From NCBI RefSeq assembly GCF_018967845.1, contig NZ_JAHLZZ010000001.1:2604001-2668000 (forward strand): 64,000 nucleotides of DNA, written 5' to 3'. The stretch is from Hymenobacter siberiensis. GTDB lineage: Bacteria; Bacteroidota; Bacteroidia; Cytophagales; Hymenobacteraceae. Under the pieces are notes generated by a model. It searched no databases. It worked only from the letters and a program-made list of their open reading frames with translations, and had not been told where the DNA came from. How positions within the stretch are numbered: the first letter of the stretch is position 1; every line of letters starts with the position of its first letter. The translations under genes and the position numbers were made by a program. Below are positions 53,901 to 61,873 of this stretch, piece after piece.

Positions 53901-53923
53901 CCGAAAAGAAAACGTGTTTTCAT
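50909..53923 (-). CDS. M1-family zinc metallopeptidase, exported
   Basis: 1004 aa. Signal peptide MKTRFLFGLLALLPGLALAQ. Zinc site HEVGH (370-374) with the distal Glu in DEGVNTYVEQR, and the substrate-anchoring GSGMEYPMV (GAMEN-like) before it. The middle and C-terminal ~450 residues are beta-rich and unrelated to classical M1 helical domains, ending in strands typical of an outer-membrane or surface domain (FYLPVAGSQYANGLPASRQD ... RIRFVLNLNTLNPF). It may be a surface aminopeptidase. It is 35 bp upstream of the T9SS cargo gene on the same strand. Confidence 0.93.
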   Translation of the reverse strand: MKTRFLFGLLALLPGLALAQRHKPKPTPAKAAGPYFQQEVNYSIDVVLDDKTNFLTGREDLAYTNHSPQALTFIWFHLWPNAYKDNSTAFAKQQLRSGKRRFQFAKAEDRGFIDGLDFKVNGQSAKLEFDPKNADIAKLVLPQPLAAGATASISTPFRVKIPASFSRFGHVGQSYQITQWYPKPAVLDRRGWHPIPYLDQGEFYSEFGSFDVTITLPTNYTVGATGELQNPDERARMDALAATAASKKTAEAFGTDLKFPASDATTKTLRYKQDRVHDFAWFADKRFNVLKSGVTLPSGRTVTSWVLFTNKEAPKWIKGLQDVNDALTYYSRWVGEYPYSAATAVDGALSAGSGMEYPMVTVTQPEAIVHEVGHNWFYGILGSNERDFPWMDEGVNTYVEQRVSALDTVPAKGFHGFDKLPQGLKRTFGLENLPASAFDQVPYQAMASRGLDQPVQGPTSADYTMLNYGIIVYQKTGSLLKYLAGYLGQARFDAAMHLHYERWQFKHPYPEDMQAVFEESTGQKLGWFFQGMMTNTQHYDADLQTLASFNDVVKVLVRTDSPTPWAVPVSSVDASGRVLETLWTPPFGNTDPTADEEATSQLNFKRPNVAALVVDANYVTPELNRRNDRLTVADHPSGFTPIRLRPLASVERWDKATISWLPVLGANTSDKFMLGAAFYNSPLVTKRLQYLAMPMYSFSRNELNGIGRIQLNVLPQHFSRQATIAFGVQRFERYVKYEPSVSLVWPHAPGVGPQQRLTLANTIVADEDRNRTGVFQAIDYHVAQANALQGWSAAVDLNRMIASNADDANNRQAVLLRASASYFRFYSPKKKVQMRLFGGRFLQQPNNPEFVLGLSGSPDYRRQTAFLDRQQISHSVTAQLHQTDDRDGAFKGFLPVADTKWLSTLNIQADLPVTNLAVFADFGASHDRFFTSESTSRPAQRLYYDAGLVVPVLRDILSFYLPVAGSQYANGLPASRQDFTDRIRFVLNLNTLNPFRQLDEQLAR

Positions 53924-54129
53924 GCGGGGTTCCGTGGGGCGGAAGTAGCGCCGCGCCCTTGGGACGAAGCTACGGCGCGGCGGGGGACTGCAAGGGGGCC
54001 AAACTAAAAAGTAACGCCCGAACGGCCTGTTCAGCGCTGCCGTACTTGGTAGCAGGAGTCATATTTAGCTTCCCAGAAAAATCCGGTACAAATCCCCAGC
54101 TTTCTTATCCATCCAAACTGCTGAATACG

Positions 54130-54558
54130 ATGGCCAGCCAACCTAATTTGCAACGGTTTATCGACGCCCAGTACTCGTCCTACCAAACCGCATTATCCGA
54201 AATCAAAAACGGCCGCAAGCGCAGCCATTGGATGTGGTTCATCTTCCCCCAAATCCAGGGCCTGGGCCTCAGCGACACGGCCAGATTCTATGCGTTAGCC
54301 GATGCGCAGGAGGCAAAAGATTATCTGGCGCACCCCGTTTTGGGTACCCGGCTGCGGGAAATCTGCCAGGCACTGCTCAGGCTGGCTTCCAGTGATGCCC
54401 ACGACATTTTCGGCAGTCCCGATGACCTGAAACTCAAGTCTTCGATGACGCTGTTTGCGTCGGTGAGCAGTAGTTCGGTTTTTCAGCAGGTGCTGGATAA
54501 GTTTTATGGCGGGAATCAGGACGATAAAACCTTGCGCATCCTGGGCTCGAAAGAATAA
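54130..54558 (+). CDS. DUF1810 family protein
   Basis: 142 aa from ATG 54130; an open upstream stretch lacks family sequence. FIDAQYSSYQTALSEIKNGRKRSHWMWFIFPQIQGLG is the DUF1810 hallmark, followed by ARFYALADAQEAKDYLAHPVLGTRLREICQALL and SSMTLFASV. DUF1810 is in the same clan as calpastatin-like small proteins; function unknown. Single gene followed by a GC-rich repeat. Confidence 0.92.
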   Translation: MASQPNLQRFIDAQYSSYQTALSEIKNGRKRSHWMWFIFPQIQGLGLSDTARFYALADAQEAKDYLAHPVLGTRLREICQALLRLASSDAHDIFGSPDDLKLKSSMTLFASVSSSSVFQQVLDKFYGGNQDDKTLRILGSKE

Positions 54559-54587
54559 ATTCAAAAGGTATTTCGCGACTGGTTGCA

Positions 54588-54679
54588 GTAGGGGCGGGGC
54601 TTGCCCCCGCCCGGTCGTTGAACGGAAGCGTTGCTGTGCCCCCCCCCCAATGACAGGCGACGACAGGCCCCGCCCCTAC
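54588..54679. repeat. GC-rich inverted repeat, type C copy 2
   Basis: GTAGGGGCGGGGC (54588-54600) and GCCCCGCCCCTAC (54667-54679), related to 9574-9668. The centre has a run of ten C (54639-54648). Confidence 0.8.
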
Positions 54680-54689
54680 ACCGCTCAGC

Positions 54690-55376
54690 TTACTGCTCCT
54701 GCTCCTGCGTCCTCCCCAGCAACCGCACCGTGCCGTAGCCCATTAGCAAAAACACCCCAAAAACCAGCGTCACGCCCCACGTTCCGGGAAAGGAGAACGG
54801 GTGCAAAATCCGGTTCACAATATCGAAAAACAGCGTGAGCGGGTTGGTGAGAATATCCCAGGAATTGAAGCGCAGGTAGCGGCCCAGGTAGATGCCGAAG
54901 CTGCTGAGCAGCAGCGCCACCGTGGCAAACGCCCAGCCCACCCCAAAGCCCAGCCGCTGCTGCACCAGCCGCTGCATGTCGGAGAGGGAGGCGTAGGCCA
55001 GCATCAGGCCGTTCCAGGCGCAGCTTAGAATGAGGGCGAGGTCGTACCAGAGCGGCACGCCGGGGCGGGTGTCGAGGTGGAATAAATCGGTGAGAATATA
55101 GGGCGCGTTGGGAAAAAACAGCAGCCACGCCGCGCCCACCGGGAGCAGAATGCGGGCTTTTAGCGGCCCCTTGGCCGTGCTAAGCATGGTGCTGATTGCG
55201 AAGGGAATGACGGCCAGAAATAGATTCCAGATGAGGAACAGGAAGGTGAGCCGGCCCGTCATCAGCACGCGGCCGGCCACCAGCAGAATGCTCAGGGTCA
55301 CGGAAGCGGCCAGCACAAATACCAGCGTGAGCCGGGCGCGGGTGAAGGGCTGGCTGGAGAGGGTGGTTGCTTGCAT
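54690..55376 (-). CDS. DUF1361 membrane protein
   Basis: 228 aa with about six membrane segments: FLFLIWNLFLAVIPFAIS, VGAAWLLFFPNAPYILTDLFHLD, WYDLALILSCAWNGLMLAYASL, FGVGWAFATVALLLSSFGIYLGRYLRFNSWDI and WGVTLVFGVFLLMGYG. FLxWNLFLAxIP, LFFPNAPYxxTD and GIYLGRYLRFNSWD are DUF1361 signatures. Function unknown. Ends close to the type C repeat. Confidence 0.92.
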   Translation of the reverse strand: MQATTLSSQPFTRARLTLVFVLAASVTLSILLVAGRVLMTGRLTFLFLIWNLFLAVIPFAISTMLSTAKGPLKARILLPVGAAWLLFFPNAPYILTDLFHLDTRPGVPLWYDLALILSCAWNGLMLAYASLSDMQRLVQQRLGFGVGWAFATVALLLSSFGIYLGRYLRFNSWDILTNPLTLFFDIVNRILHPFSFPGTWGVTLVFGVFLLMGYGTVRLLGRTQEQEQ

Positions 55377-55492
55377 AAGGTTAAAGTTACGGCCGAAGCG
55401 CCGTGCAGCATAGCCCCAATGCTACGCTAGTTCCGGCCCGAACGACAACGCATGGCCCGGCGGGCTGCGTGCCCGCCCCCGGCATTTATGGC

Positions 55493-55500
55493 TAATTTTG
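55493..55500 (+). promoter_or_regulatory. -7 box TAATTTTG
   Basis: Exact TAnnTTTG, 38 nt before the ATG at 55539, and it excludes the upstream in-frame starts. Confidence 0.6.
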
Positions 55501-55538
55501 CACGGCTTACCACAGGGGCAAGCGTGTTTTCTGGTTCA

Positions 55539-57356
55539 ATGACGTTCATTCCTTTGCTGCGGCGGCCGCTCCGGTGGCTGGCAGCCGGCCTGCTGCTCAC
55601 CAGCCCCGCGCTGGCCCAAACGCCGGCCCGGCCCCAACCCGCCGCCAGCCCGCCGCCCGCTAAGCCGCAGCCTGTCAAGCCGCAGCCCGCTAAGCCGCAG
55701 GCCGCCAAACCCAAGCCCACCGCCGTGCCCCCGGCCGAAGCCAACGTGCGCTACCGCAGCGGCAAAATCCAGCTCGACCAGGGCAACTACGCTGCCGCCC
55801 TCACGCAGCTGGAACCGCTGGCCCAGCCCACCGCCCGCTTCGCCCGCGCCGCCGATGCGGCCTACCTGGCCGCCGTGGCCAACGCCCGCCTCAAGCAGTG
55901 GCCCGAGGCCGAGCAGCTCCTCAACCTGCTCCGCACCGAGTACCCAACCTACCCCAACCTGCCCGATGCGCTGTTTTTGCAAGGCCAGGTTTCGTTTGAG
56001 CAGGAGGATTTCGACACTGCCCTTAAAGCCCTGGCCCAGCTCCCGGCCGATAAGCTGGGCCCCGAGCGCGAGGCCATGAAGGCCACCTACCTGCCCCGCA
56101 TCAAGGAGCGCAACACCTGGCAGCGCAACCTGCGCCGCTACCCCGACGATGCCACCCTGGCCCGCGCCTACGCCGACCACCTCATCGCCGGCGGGGCCTA
56201 CACCGATGCCGACCGCCCGCAGCTCGACGAGCTGATTGCCAAATTCAGCCTCGACCGCACCCGCTACACGCCGCGCCCCCGGCCGGTTTCGGTGAAGAAA
56301 ACCAGCTATAACGTGGCCGTGCTGCTGCCCTTCGAGCTGAGCGACCCCAGCTGGCAGACCGTGCGCAAAAACCAGTTTGTAATCGACCTCTACGCCGGCC
56401 TGCGCCTGGCCCAGGACAGCCTCCAGCGGGCCGGCCGCCCCATCCAGCTCTTCGCCTACGACACCGGGGCCGACACCCTCACCCTGAAGCAAACCCTGGC
56501 CCTGCCCGAGCTGGCCGGTATGGACATGCTCATCGGCCCGGTGTACAAGTCGGGTGCCAAGCTGCTGAGCCGCTACGCCCAGGAGCACCAGATTATCTGT
56601 GTAAACCCGCTGTCGCAGGACGGTGATTTGGTGCTCGATAATCCCTGGCACTACCTGTTTTCGCCCAGCTCGGCCACGCAGGGACGGGTGGCGGCCCAGT
56701 TCGCCCTCAACGCTTTCGGGGCCGGCAAGCCCGGGCTGGTGCTGTACGAAGACAGCAAGGACGACGCCGACTTTGCCACCGCCTACAAGGCTACGTTTGA
56801 GGAGCAGGGCGGCAAAATCAGCGCCCTGCGCCGCTTCAATCCCGATGTGGACGAGAGCCTTGCGGCCGCCTTTGCCGGGCCGGAGCTGGCCGCCGCCAGC
56901 CACGTTGTGGTCGTGTCCGACAACCGCCGCATCGGGCCCTACGCCCTGCGGCTTGTGCAGCAACAGCCCGCCGCCACGCGCCCTGGCCTGCTGGCCCCCG
57001 GTTCCTGGCTCGATAATCCGCGCCTCGACGTGAGCCAGCTCAATGGCCCCACCACCTACTTCATTCAGCCCAAATACTACGATGAGCAGGGGCTGGGCTA
57101 CCGCCGGTTCCGGCAGCTGTACTTGCAGCGCCAGCACCTGCCACCGTCGGTTTTCGCCAACCAGGGCTTTGAGTTGTTAATGTATTTTGGCAACGTCCTG
57201 TCTCAGTATGGGTCCGACTTTCAAACCAGTCTATCAACTGCTCCGCCCGCTACGGGTGCCATTTTCGAGGGCGAAAGCTACTCCGGCGGTGCCCACGACA
57301 ACCAGGTGGTGCCCATCGTCAAGCTCATCGGCCTGGAGTACCAGGTGATGCGCTAA
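55539..57356 (+). CDS. TPR plus periplasmic-binding-fold protein (LppC/ABC-substrate-like)
   Basis: 605 aa from ATG 55539, chosen because a signal peptide (PLRWLAAGLLLTSPALAQ) and a -7 box just upstream agree; two earlier in-frame ATGs exist. A Pro/Ala/Lys linker (KPQPVKPQPAKPQAAKP) is followed by TPR-like helices (residues ~65-230: YRSGKIQLDQGNYAAALTQLEPLAQ). From ~285 a type I periplasmic binding fold begins: YNVAVLLPFELSD, FVIDLYAGLRLAQDSLQRAG, MDMLIGPVYKSGAKLLSRY, GKPGLVLYEDSKDDADFA. This layout resembles LpoA/LppC-type envelope proteins and ANF receptors. Ligand unknown. Confidence 0.82.
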   Translation: MTFIPLLRRPLRWLAAGLLLTSPALAQTPARPQPAASPPPAKPQPVKPQPAKPQAAKPKPTAVPPAEANVRYRSGKIQLDQGNYAAALTQLEPLAQPTARFARAADAAYLAAVANARLKQWPEAEQLLNLLRTEYPTYPNLPDALFLQGQVSFEQEDFDTALKALAQLPADKLGPEREAMKATYLPRIKERNTWQRNLRRYPDDATLARAYADHLIAGGAYTDADRPQLDELIAKFSLDRTRYTPRPRPVSVKKTSYNVAVLLPFELSDPSWQTVRKNQFVIDLYAGLRLAQDSLQRAGRPIQLFAYDTGADTLTLKQTLALPELAGMDMLIGPVYKSGAKLLSRYAQEHQIICVNPLSQDGDLVLDNPWHYLFSPSSATQGRVAAQFALNAFGAGKPGLVLYEDSKDDADFATAYKATFEEQGGKISALRRFNPDVDESLAAAFAGPELAAASHVVVVSDNRRIGPYALRLVQQQPAATRPGLLAPGSWLDNPRLDVSQLNGPTTYFIQPKYYDEQGLGYRRFRQLYLQRQHLPPSVFANQGFELLMYFGNVLSQYGSDFQTSLSTAPPATGAIFEGESYSGGAHDNQVVPIVKLIGLEYQVMR

Positions 57357-57377
57357 ACCAATTTGTAATTGATAAAA

Positions 57378-57474
57378 AGTTATGCTGAGCGCAGTCGAAG
57401 CATCTCGCGTGCAGCAGTAAATAAATCGTGACAACGATGCGAGCGAGATGCTTCGACTGCGCTCAGCATGACGT
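57378..57474. repeat. REP-like inverted repeat, copy 8
   Basis: Arms AAGTTATGCTGAGCGCAGTC then GAAGCATCTCGC and the complement (one mismatch near the tip of each arm). Between co-directional genes. Confidence 0.85.
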
Positions 57475-57503
57475 TCTGAACCGACTCAACCAAATTACAT
57501 TAC

Positions 57504-58802
57504 ATGCTCAATCTCACCACTTCCGCTACCCTTTTCGAACGGGCCAAAACCCTTATTCCCGGCGGCGTAAACTCGCCGGTGCGCGCTTTCCGCTCGGTGG
57601 GCGGCTCGCCCGTGTTCATGCAGAGTGCCCACGGGGCCTGGCTCACCGACGTGGACGGTAACCGCTACGTCGATTTCATCAACTCCTGGGGGCCCATGAT
57701 TCTTGGCCACGCGCCCGATGTGGTGCTCGATGCCGTGCGCGCCGCCCTGCCCAACTCGCTCAGCTTCGGCGCACCCACGCACCGCGAAGTGGAAATGGCC
57801 GAATTGATTCGGGAAATGGTGCCCGGCGTTGAGAAGGTGCGTTTGGTAAACTCCGGCACTGAGGCCTGCATGTCGGCCATCCGCGCCGCCCGGGGTTATA
57901 CCGGCCGCGACAAAATCATCAAGTTTGAAGGCTGCTACCACGGCCACGGCGATGCTTTTCTGATTGCCGCCGGCAGCGGCGCCCTCACCGCCGGCGAGCC
58001 CGACTCGGCCGGCGTGACCCGGGGCGTGGCCCAGGATACCCTCACCGCGCCCTACAACGACCTGCCCGCCGTGGCGGCCCTCATTGCTGCCAACCCCAAC
58101 CAGGTGGCAGCCCTCATCCTGGAGCCCGTGGTGGGCAATATGGGCCTGGTAATTCCCGCCCAAGGCTTCCTGGCCGGCCTGCGTGCGTTGTGCAACCATC
58201 ACGACATCGTGCTCATTTTTGATGAGGTGATGACCGGTTTCCGCCTTGCGCCGGGCGGTGCGCAGCAGCTCTACGGCATCACGGCCGACATGGTGACGCT
58301 GGGTAAAATCATCGGCGGCGGCCTGCCCGTGGGCGCTTACGGCGGCCGCGAAGACATTATGAACTGCGTGGCTCCGGCCGGCAAAGTGTACCAGGCCGGC
58401 ACGCTTTCGGGCAACCCCATGGCCACCGCCGCCGGCATGGCCCAGTTGCGCTACCTGCACGAGCACCCCGAGCTCTACACGGCGCTCGAATCCAGCAGTA
58501 CCCGCCTCGCCGACGGCACCCGCCAAATTGCCGCCGACCTCGGCCTGAACTACACCGTGAACCGCGTGGGCTCCATGTTCAGCCTGTTTTTCACTTCGGA
58601 ACCGGTCAACAACCTCGACGATGCCAAAAAGTGCGATACCGCCGCTTTCGGCCGCTATTTCCACGCCATGCTGAACCGGGGCATCTACCTCGCGCCCTCG
58701 CAGTTCGAGGCCTTGTTCGTGTCTACGGCCATCACCGACGAGCTGGTGGAGAAATACCTGGCTGCCTGCCGCGAGTCGTTGATAGAGGCGCATAGCTTGT
58801 AA
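57504..58802 (+). CDS. hemL: Glutamate-1-semialdehyde 2,1-aminomutase
   Basis: 432 aa, standard. IPGGVNSPVRAFRSVGGSPVF, VRLVNSGTEACMSAIRAARG, FEGCYHGHGDAFL, LIFDEVMTGFR and the PLP lysine K268 in TLGKIIGGGLPVGAYGG. It converts glutamate-1-semialdehyde to 5-aminolevulinate in C5 tetrapyrrole synthesis. Preceded by a REP-like repeat; no other haem gene is adjacent. Confidence 0.98.
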   Translation: MLNLTTSATLFERAKTLIPGGVNSPVRAFRSVGGSPVFMQSAHGAWLTDVDGNRYVDFINSWGPMILGHAPDVVLDAVRAALPNSLSFGAPTHREVEMAELIREMVPGVEKVRLVNSGTEACMSAIRAARGYTGRDKIIKFEGCYHGHGDAFLIAAGSGALTAGEPDSAGVTRGVAQDTLTAPYNDLPAVAALIAANPNQVAALILEPVVGNMGLVIPAQGFLAGLRALCNHHDIVLIFDEVMTGFRLAPGGAQQLYGITADMVTLGKIIGGGLPVGAYGGREDIMNCVAPAGKVYQAGTLSGNPMATAAGMAQLRYLHEHPELYTALESSSTRLADGTRQIAADLGLNYTVNRVGSMFSLFFTSEPVNNLDDAKKCDTAAFGRYFHAMLNRGIYLAPSQFEALFVSTAITDELVEKYLAACRESLIEAHSL

Positions 58803-58818
58803 CGCACGTTAAATCTGC

Positions 58819-58826
58819 GACCTTTG
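58819..58826 (+). promoter_or_regulatory. Possible -7 box GACCTTTG
   Basis: One base off TAnnTTTG, 4 nt before the ATG at 58831; similar spacing as for guaA and the 10836 gene. Confidence 0.35.
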
Positions 58827-58830
58827 CCCG

Positions 58831-59733
58831 ATGCTAAAATTCCGTCTGCTAAGCCTGTTTTTGTTTTTTGTGGCATTTGCCCATGCCGAAACGCCTGCCC
58901 AGGCCAACAAGCGCCTCTTCGATAAAACCATCGACGAGCTGAATTTCCGCACCATGGAAACGGTGTATGATAAGTCGTTCACCCGGGGCAAGTTTCCGCT
59001 CACGCTGCGCAACGCTGCCGCCCGTCGCGCCTTCGATGGCTTTGGCAGTAATTCGGGGCTTAAGCAGCTGTTTTTGAACTATAACGGCATTGCTGAGCGG
59101 TATAAAAACCGTTTCGGCAACGGCCCGCTCACGCTGGCGGAGTTCGATAAGCAGCTGAAATCGGTATTGCTGGACAAGAACTTCGAGTTCTTCATCCACA
59201 ACCTGCCGCGCGATGAGCGGGTGTCGCTCATCCGGGCCGAGCAGCGCCTCATTCAGCAGGCCAGTGCCCAGTTTAACGACTCCGGCGCGGCTGCCGGCCC
59301 CACCGTGCCCACCGCCGACAGCTACGCCCAGCCCGAAGCGCCCGTAACGGCCCCTCTCACCACCAACGACGCCGACGGCGCGGGGCCGGAAACCGCCCCC
59401 GCCACCGTGTCCGACGAGGCCCCGCTCACCAGCGCCTCCGTGGTGCCGGCCGGCCCGGCTCCGCACCACGACTGGCTCGACTACTTCACCCTGTTGCTGA
59501 GCCTGGCCAGTGCCGGCATGCTCTTCCACCTCATTGCCAATGTGCTGCCCACCCTGAGCCGGCGCATCAATAACCTCTCGGCCGACCCGGAGCCCGAACC
59601 CGAACCCCGCAGTCTGGCCAGTCGCCTGCGGCCCACCCGCCGCCCCGGCCTGCGCGAAGACCGGTACGAAGACGATGACGACGAGGAAGCCGAGGGCCAG
59701 CCCGCCGAACCTTACCGGCACGACGACGACTAA
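58831..59733 (+). CDS. Exported single-pass membrane protein with acidic tail
   Basis: 300 aa. Signal peptide (FRLLSLFLFFVAFAHA). Residues ~20-150 are charged and helical (LFDKTIDELNFRTMETVYDKSFTRGKFPLTLRNAAARRAFDGFGS ... LIRAEQRLIQQASAQF). A Pro/Thr/Ala-rich linker (~150-210) leads to one membrane segment (YFTLLLSLASAGMLFHLIANVLPTL), then a cytoplasmic-type basic and acidic tail (DRYEDDDDEEAEGQ). Not recognised; the conserved helical domain is the best handle for a search. Confidence 0.75.
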   Translation: MLKFRLLSLFLFFVAFAHAETPAQANKRLFDKTIDELNFRTMETVYDKSFTRGKFPLTLRNAAARRAFDGFGSNSGLKQLFLNYNGIAERYKNRFGNGPLTLAEFDKQLKSVLLDKNFEFFIHNLPRDERVSLIRAEQRLIQQASAQFNDSGAAAGPTVPTADSYAQPEAPVTAPLTTNDADGAGPETAPATVSDEAPLTSASVVPAGPAPHHDWLDYFTLLLSLASAGMLFHLIANVLPTLSRRINNLSADPEPEPEPRSLASRLRPTRRPGLREDRYEDDDDEEAEGQPAEPYRHDDD

Positions 59734-59744
59734 TTAAATAAACT

Positions 59745-59849
59745 GGCCGTCATGCAGCGCGCAGCGAAGCATCTTTACCTCTGTAGTAAACCATTCGATT
59801 GAATTGCGTTGCGCGGTAAAGATGCTTCGCTATGCGCTACATGACGGCC
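59745..59849. repeat. REP-like inverted repeat, copy 9
   Basis: Arms GGCCGTCATGCAGCGCGCAG then CGAAGCATCTTTACC and a complement with a few mismatches. Between co-directional genes. Confidence 0.85.
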
Positions 59850-59885
59850 TTATGACGTTATGCATTCCTAAAAATACCCCATTCA

Positions 59886-60425
59886 ATGATTCTTACCGAC
59901 CAGCAAATTCTCGCGGAAATCGAAAAAGGCACCATCGTCATCCAGCCCTACGACCGCAGCTGCCTGGGCACCAACTCCTACGATGTGCACCTGGGCAAGT
60001 ACCTCGCCACCTACCGCGATGAGGTGCTCGACGCCCGCAAGCACAACGAAATCGACACCTTTGAAATCCCCGAAGCTGAAGGCTACGTGCTCCAGCCCGG
60101 CCGCCTCTACCTGGGCGTGACGCAGGAATACACCGAAACCCACGCCACCGTGCCCTTCCTCGAAGGCAAGAGCAGCGTGGGCCGCCTCGGTATTGATATC
60201 CACGCCACCGCCGGCAAGGGCGACGTGGGCTTCTGCAATCATTGGACGCTGGAAATCAGCGTGTCGATGCCCGTGCGGGTGTACCGGAACATGCCCATCG
60301 GCCAGCTGATTTACTTCACCGTGCAGGGCAACGTCGATACCCTCTACAACCATAAGCAGAGCGCCAAATACAACAATAAAACCGACAAGCCGGTGGAGTC
60401 GATGATGTGGAAAAATAAGTGGTAA
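59886..60425 (+). CDS. dcd: dCTP deaminase
   Basis: 179 aa, usual length. Family motifs: LTDQQILAEIEKGTIVIQPYDRSCLGTNSYDVHLGKYLATY, SSVGRLGIDIHATAGKGDVGFCNHWTLEIS (the conserved Glu of the TLEI-type motif) and YRNMPIGQLIYFTVQG. It deaminates dCTP to dUTP for dTTP synthesis. The dUMP-forming bifunctional type is possible. Confidence 0.95.
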   Translation: MILTDQQILAEIEKGTIVIQPYDRSCLGTNSYDVHLGKYLATYRDEVLDARKHNEIDTFEIPEAEGYVLQPGRLYLGVTQEYTETHATVPFLEGKSSVGRLGIDIHATAGKGDVGFCNHWTLEISVSMPVRVYRNMPIGQLIYFTVQGNVDTLYNHKQSAKYNNKTDKPVESMMWKNKW

Positions 60426-60557
60426 GACATAGCATTAAGGTAATGTAGGGACGGTAAATCCGAACCGTGCTGCGCCTTTTTGCGTTGAATTCGGTGACCG
60501 CGCCGTCCATGGCTGGCCCGGTCCTTGCGTAAGTGTGCAACTGAAACCCCTACGACG

Positions 60558-61103
60558 ATGACAATGAAAACTGCTTTTGCCTCTCTCTTTCTGGCGCTCC
60601 TGGTCGGTTCTGCTACCGCCCAGCAGGGACCGAACAGCACCGTTGCCGTGCAGGACAAAACCCAGCCCAGCCCCCGCCTCAACTCCGTGCAGGCCCGTGC
60701 CGACCGCCTGAGTGAGCAGATGGTGCGCGACCTGCACCTGAATAACTATCAGGCCACCAAGCTCCGGGCCGTGAATGCCGACAAAGTCTCCAAAATGGCG
60801 GTCATCGAGCGCCGAAACGCCGGCAATCAGAAGCTGATTGACGAGCAGTGCAATGGCGTGTGTAAAGAGCGGGACAAGGAGTTCCAGGCTTTCCTCAGCA
60901 ACGACCAGTACAGCAGCTACTTCGGTACCCGTGGCGTGTATAATAAGACTGACCGCGATTTCGCCAGTCAGTCGTCCACCATCCTCCTCACCAATTCGGT
61001 GCAGAACCCGTTGCCGGCCCGCGCCAATGACGCTTCTATCGCCCCAACCAGCACCAAGCCCACCAACCGCCCCGCCGGTAACCTGGGCCGCAACGCCCGG
61101 TAA
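60558..61103 (+). CDS. Exported helical protein, Spy/CpxP-like
   Basis: 181 aa from ATG 60558; ATG 60564 is an equally good start. Signal peptide (AFASLFLALLVGSATAQ). Helical core: QARADRLSEQMVRDLHLNNYQATKLRAVNADKVSKMAVIERRNAGNQKLIDEQCNG ... ERDKEFQAFLSNDQYSSYF. The LxxxQ-type pattern recalls Spy/CpxP-like periplasmic proteins, but the match is weak. Two Cys in CNGVC. Not firmly recognised. Confidence 0.7.
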   Translation: MTMKTAFASLFLALLVGSATAQQGPNSTVAVQDKTQPSPRLNSVQARADRLSEQMVRDLHLNNYQATKLRAVNADKVSKMAVIERRNAGNQKLIDEQCNGVCKERDKEFQAFLSNDQYSSYFGTRGVYNKTDRDFASQSSTILLTNSVQNPLPARANDASIAPTSTKPTNRPAGNLGRNAR

Positions 61104-61398
61104 CTTGTAGCGCATACTTTCGCTTGCGCCCTGAATGTAAAAAGCCCCGTCGGATATTTCCGGCTTGTCCTTACCCAAAACTCAAACGCCCTTCCGGCCA
61201 TGTGGCTGGAAGGGCGTTTTTGCGCGGTTGCCTATCAGGTTTGCCGCTTTTCAAGCGGATTCAGCCAGCAAAAAGGGGCCTTGGCGTTACCTCGGAGAAG
61301 TCGGGAAAAGATTTGGGTAAGGACAAGTCGGATATTTCCGGCGGGGCTTTTTGATGGTTCAATCCAACGAGTGCACAAGCTAAAGCATGTGCTACAGG
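61104..61398. repeat. Nested inverted repeats around a terminator (type F plus palindromic core)
   Basis: Outer arms (TGTAGCGCATACTTTCGCTTG, 61107-61127, and CAAGCTAAAGCATGTGCTACA near 61373-61394) match imperfectly. Next in, AAAAAGCCCCG and CTTGTCCTTACCCAAA recur inverted at 61138-61178 and 61310-61352 around the near-palindrome TCGGATATTTCCG. The centre holds a terminator (61184-61221). Confidence 0.7.
61184..61221 (+). terminator. Rho-independent terminator
   Basis: AAACGCCCTTCC / GGAAGGGCGTTT arms, T-run TTTTT. Downstream of the Spy-like gene, at the centre of the nested repeats. Confidence 0.85.
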
Positions 61399-61739
61399 CG
61401 CTCCTGGGTTTGTTCCTGCTTGTCGAGGTATTCGGACAGCTCCTTGCAGAGTGCACGCATTTTGTTGGCCATTTCCTTGTCATCGGTAGCCGTCACAATG
61501 TTTTCGGCCATTGAGCCGATGTTATCGACCACGAAGCGCTTCATCTCGTCCACGGGCATGTCCTTGGTCCAGAGGTCGATTTTCATGGTGCCGGCCTGCT
61601 CCCGGTCCCACAGCGCAATGTTGATGGCTTTGGCGAAGTGGATATCCGGCCCCGCATCGGTAGCCGTCCAGCTAATCGCCTCGGGAACCTTGTTGTCGTC
61701 GAGGGCGATGCTAAAGCGGATTTCTGATTTTTTCATCAC
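61392..61739 (-). CDS. gldC: Gliding motility protein GldC
   Basis: 115 aa. KKSEIRFSIALDDNKVPEAISWTATDAG, KAINIALWDREQAGTMKIDLWTKDMPVDEMKRFVVDNIGSMAENI and NKMRALCKELSEYLDKQE match GldC of Flavobacterium and its relatives in length and sequence. GldC is needed for efficient gliding in some Bacteroidota, but its role is not defined. It follows dnaN on the same strand. Confidence 0.95.
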   Translation of the reverse strand: MMKKSEIRFSIALDDNKVPEAISWTATDAGPDIHFAKAINIALWDREQAGTMKIDLWTKDMPVDEMKRFVVDNIGSMAENIVTATDDKEMANKMRALCKELSEYLDKQEQTQERL

Positions 61740-61873
61740 TGATTTTTAAATTGATTAACCGTGATTTCGCTGATTTATCTTTTGTGAATCGGGCCTTATG
61801 CAAAAAGAGCAATGGGCTGAACCGCGCCAACCTCAATTAGCGAAATCACAGCTAATCAGCGAAAATCAGCGAT
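61738..61873. repeat. Inverted repeat type E2 between gldC and dnaN
   Basis: Modules CGCTGATTT and GTGATTTCGCT occur inverted on both sides (61740-61780, 61836-61873) with mismatches. The left arm overlaps the gldC start region. Confidence 0.7.

Noticed and set aside
54639..54648. Ten-C run as a phase-variation tract
   Set aside because: It lies in the loop of an intergenic repeat, not in a gene or obvious promoter.
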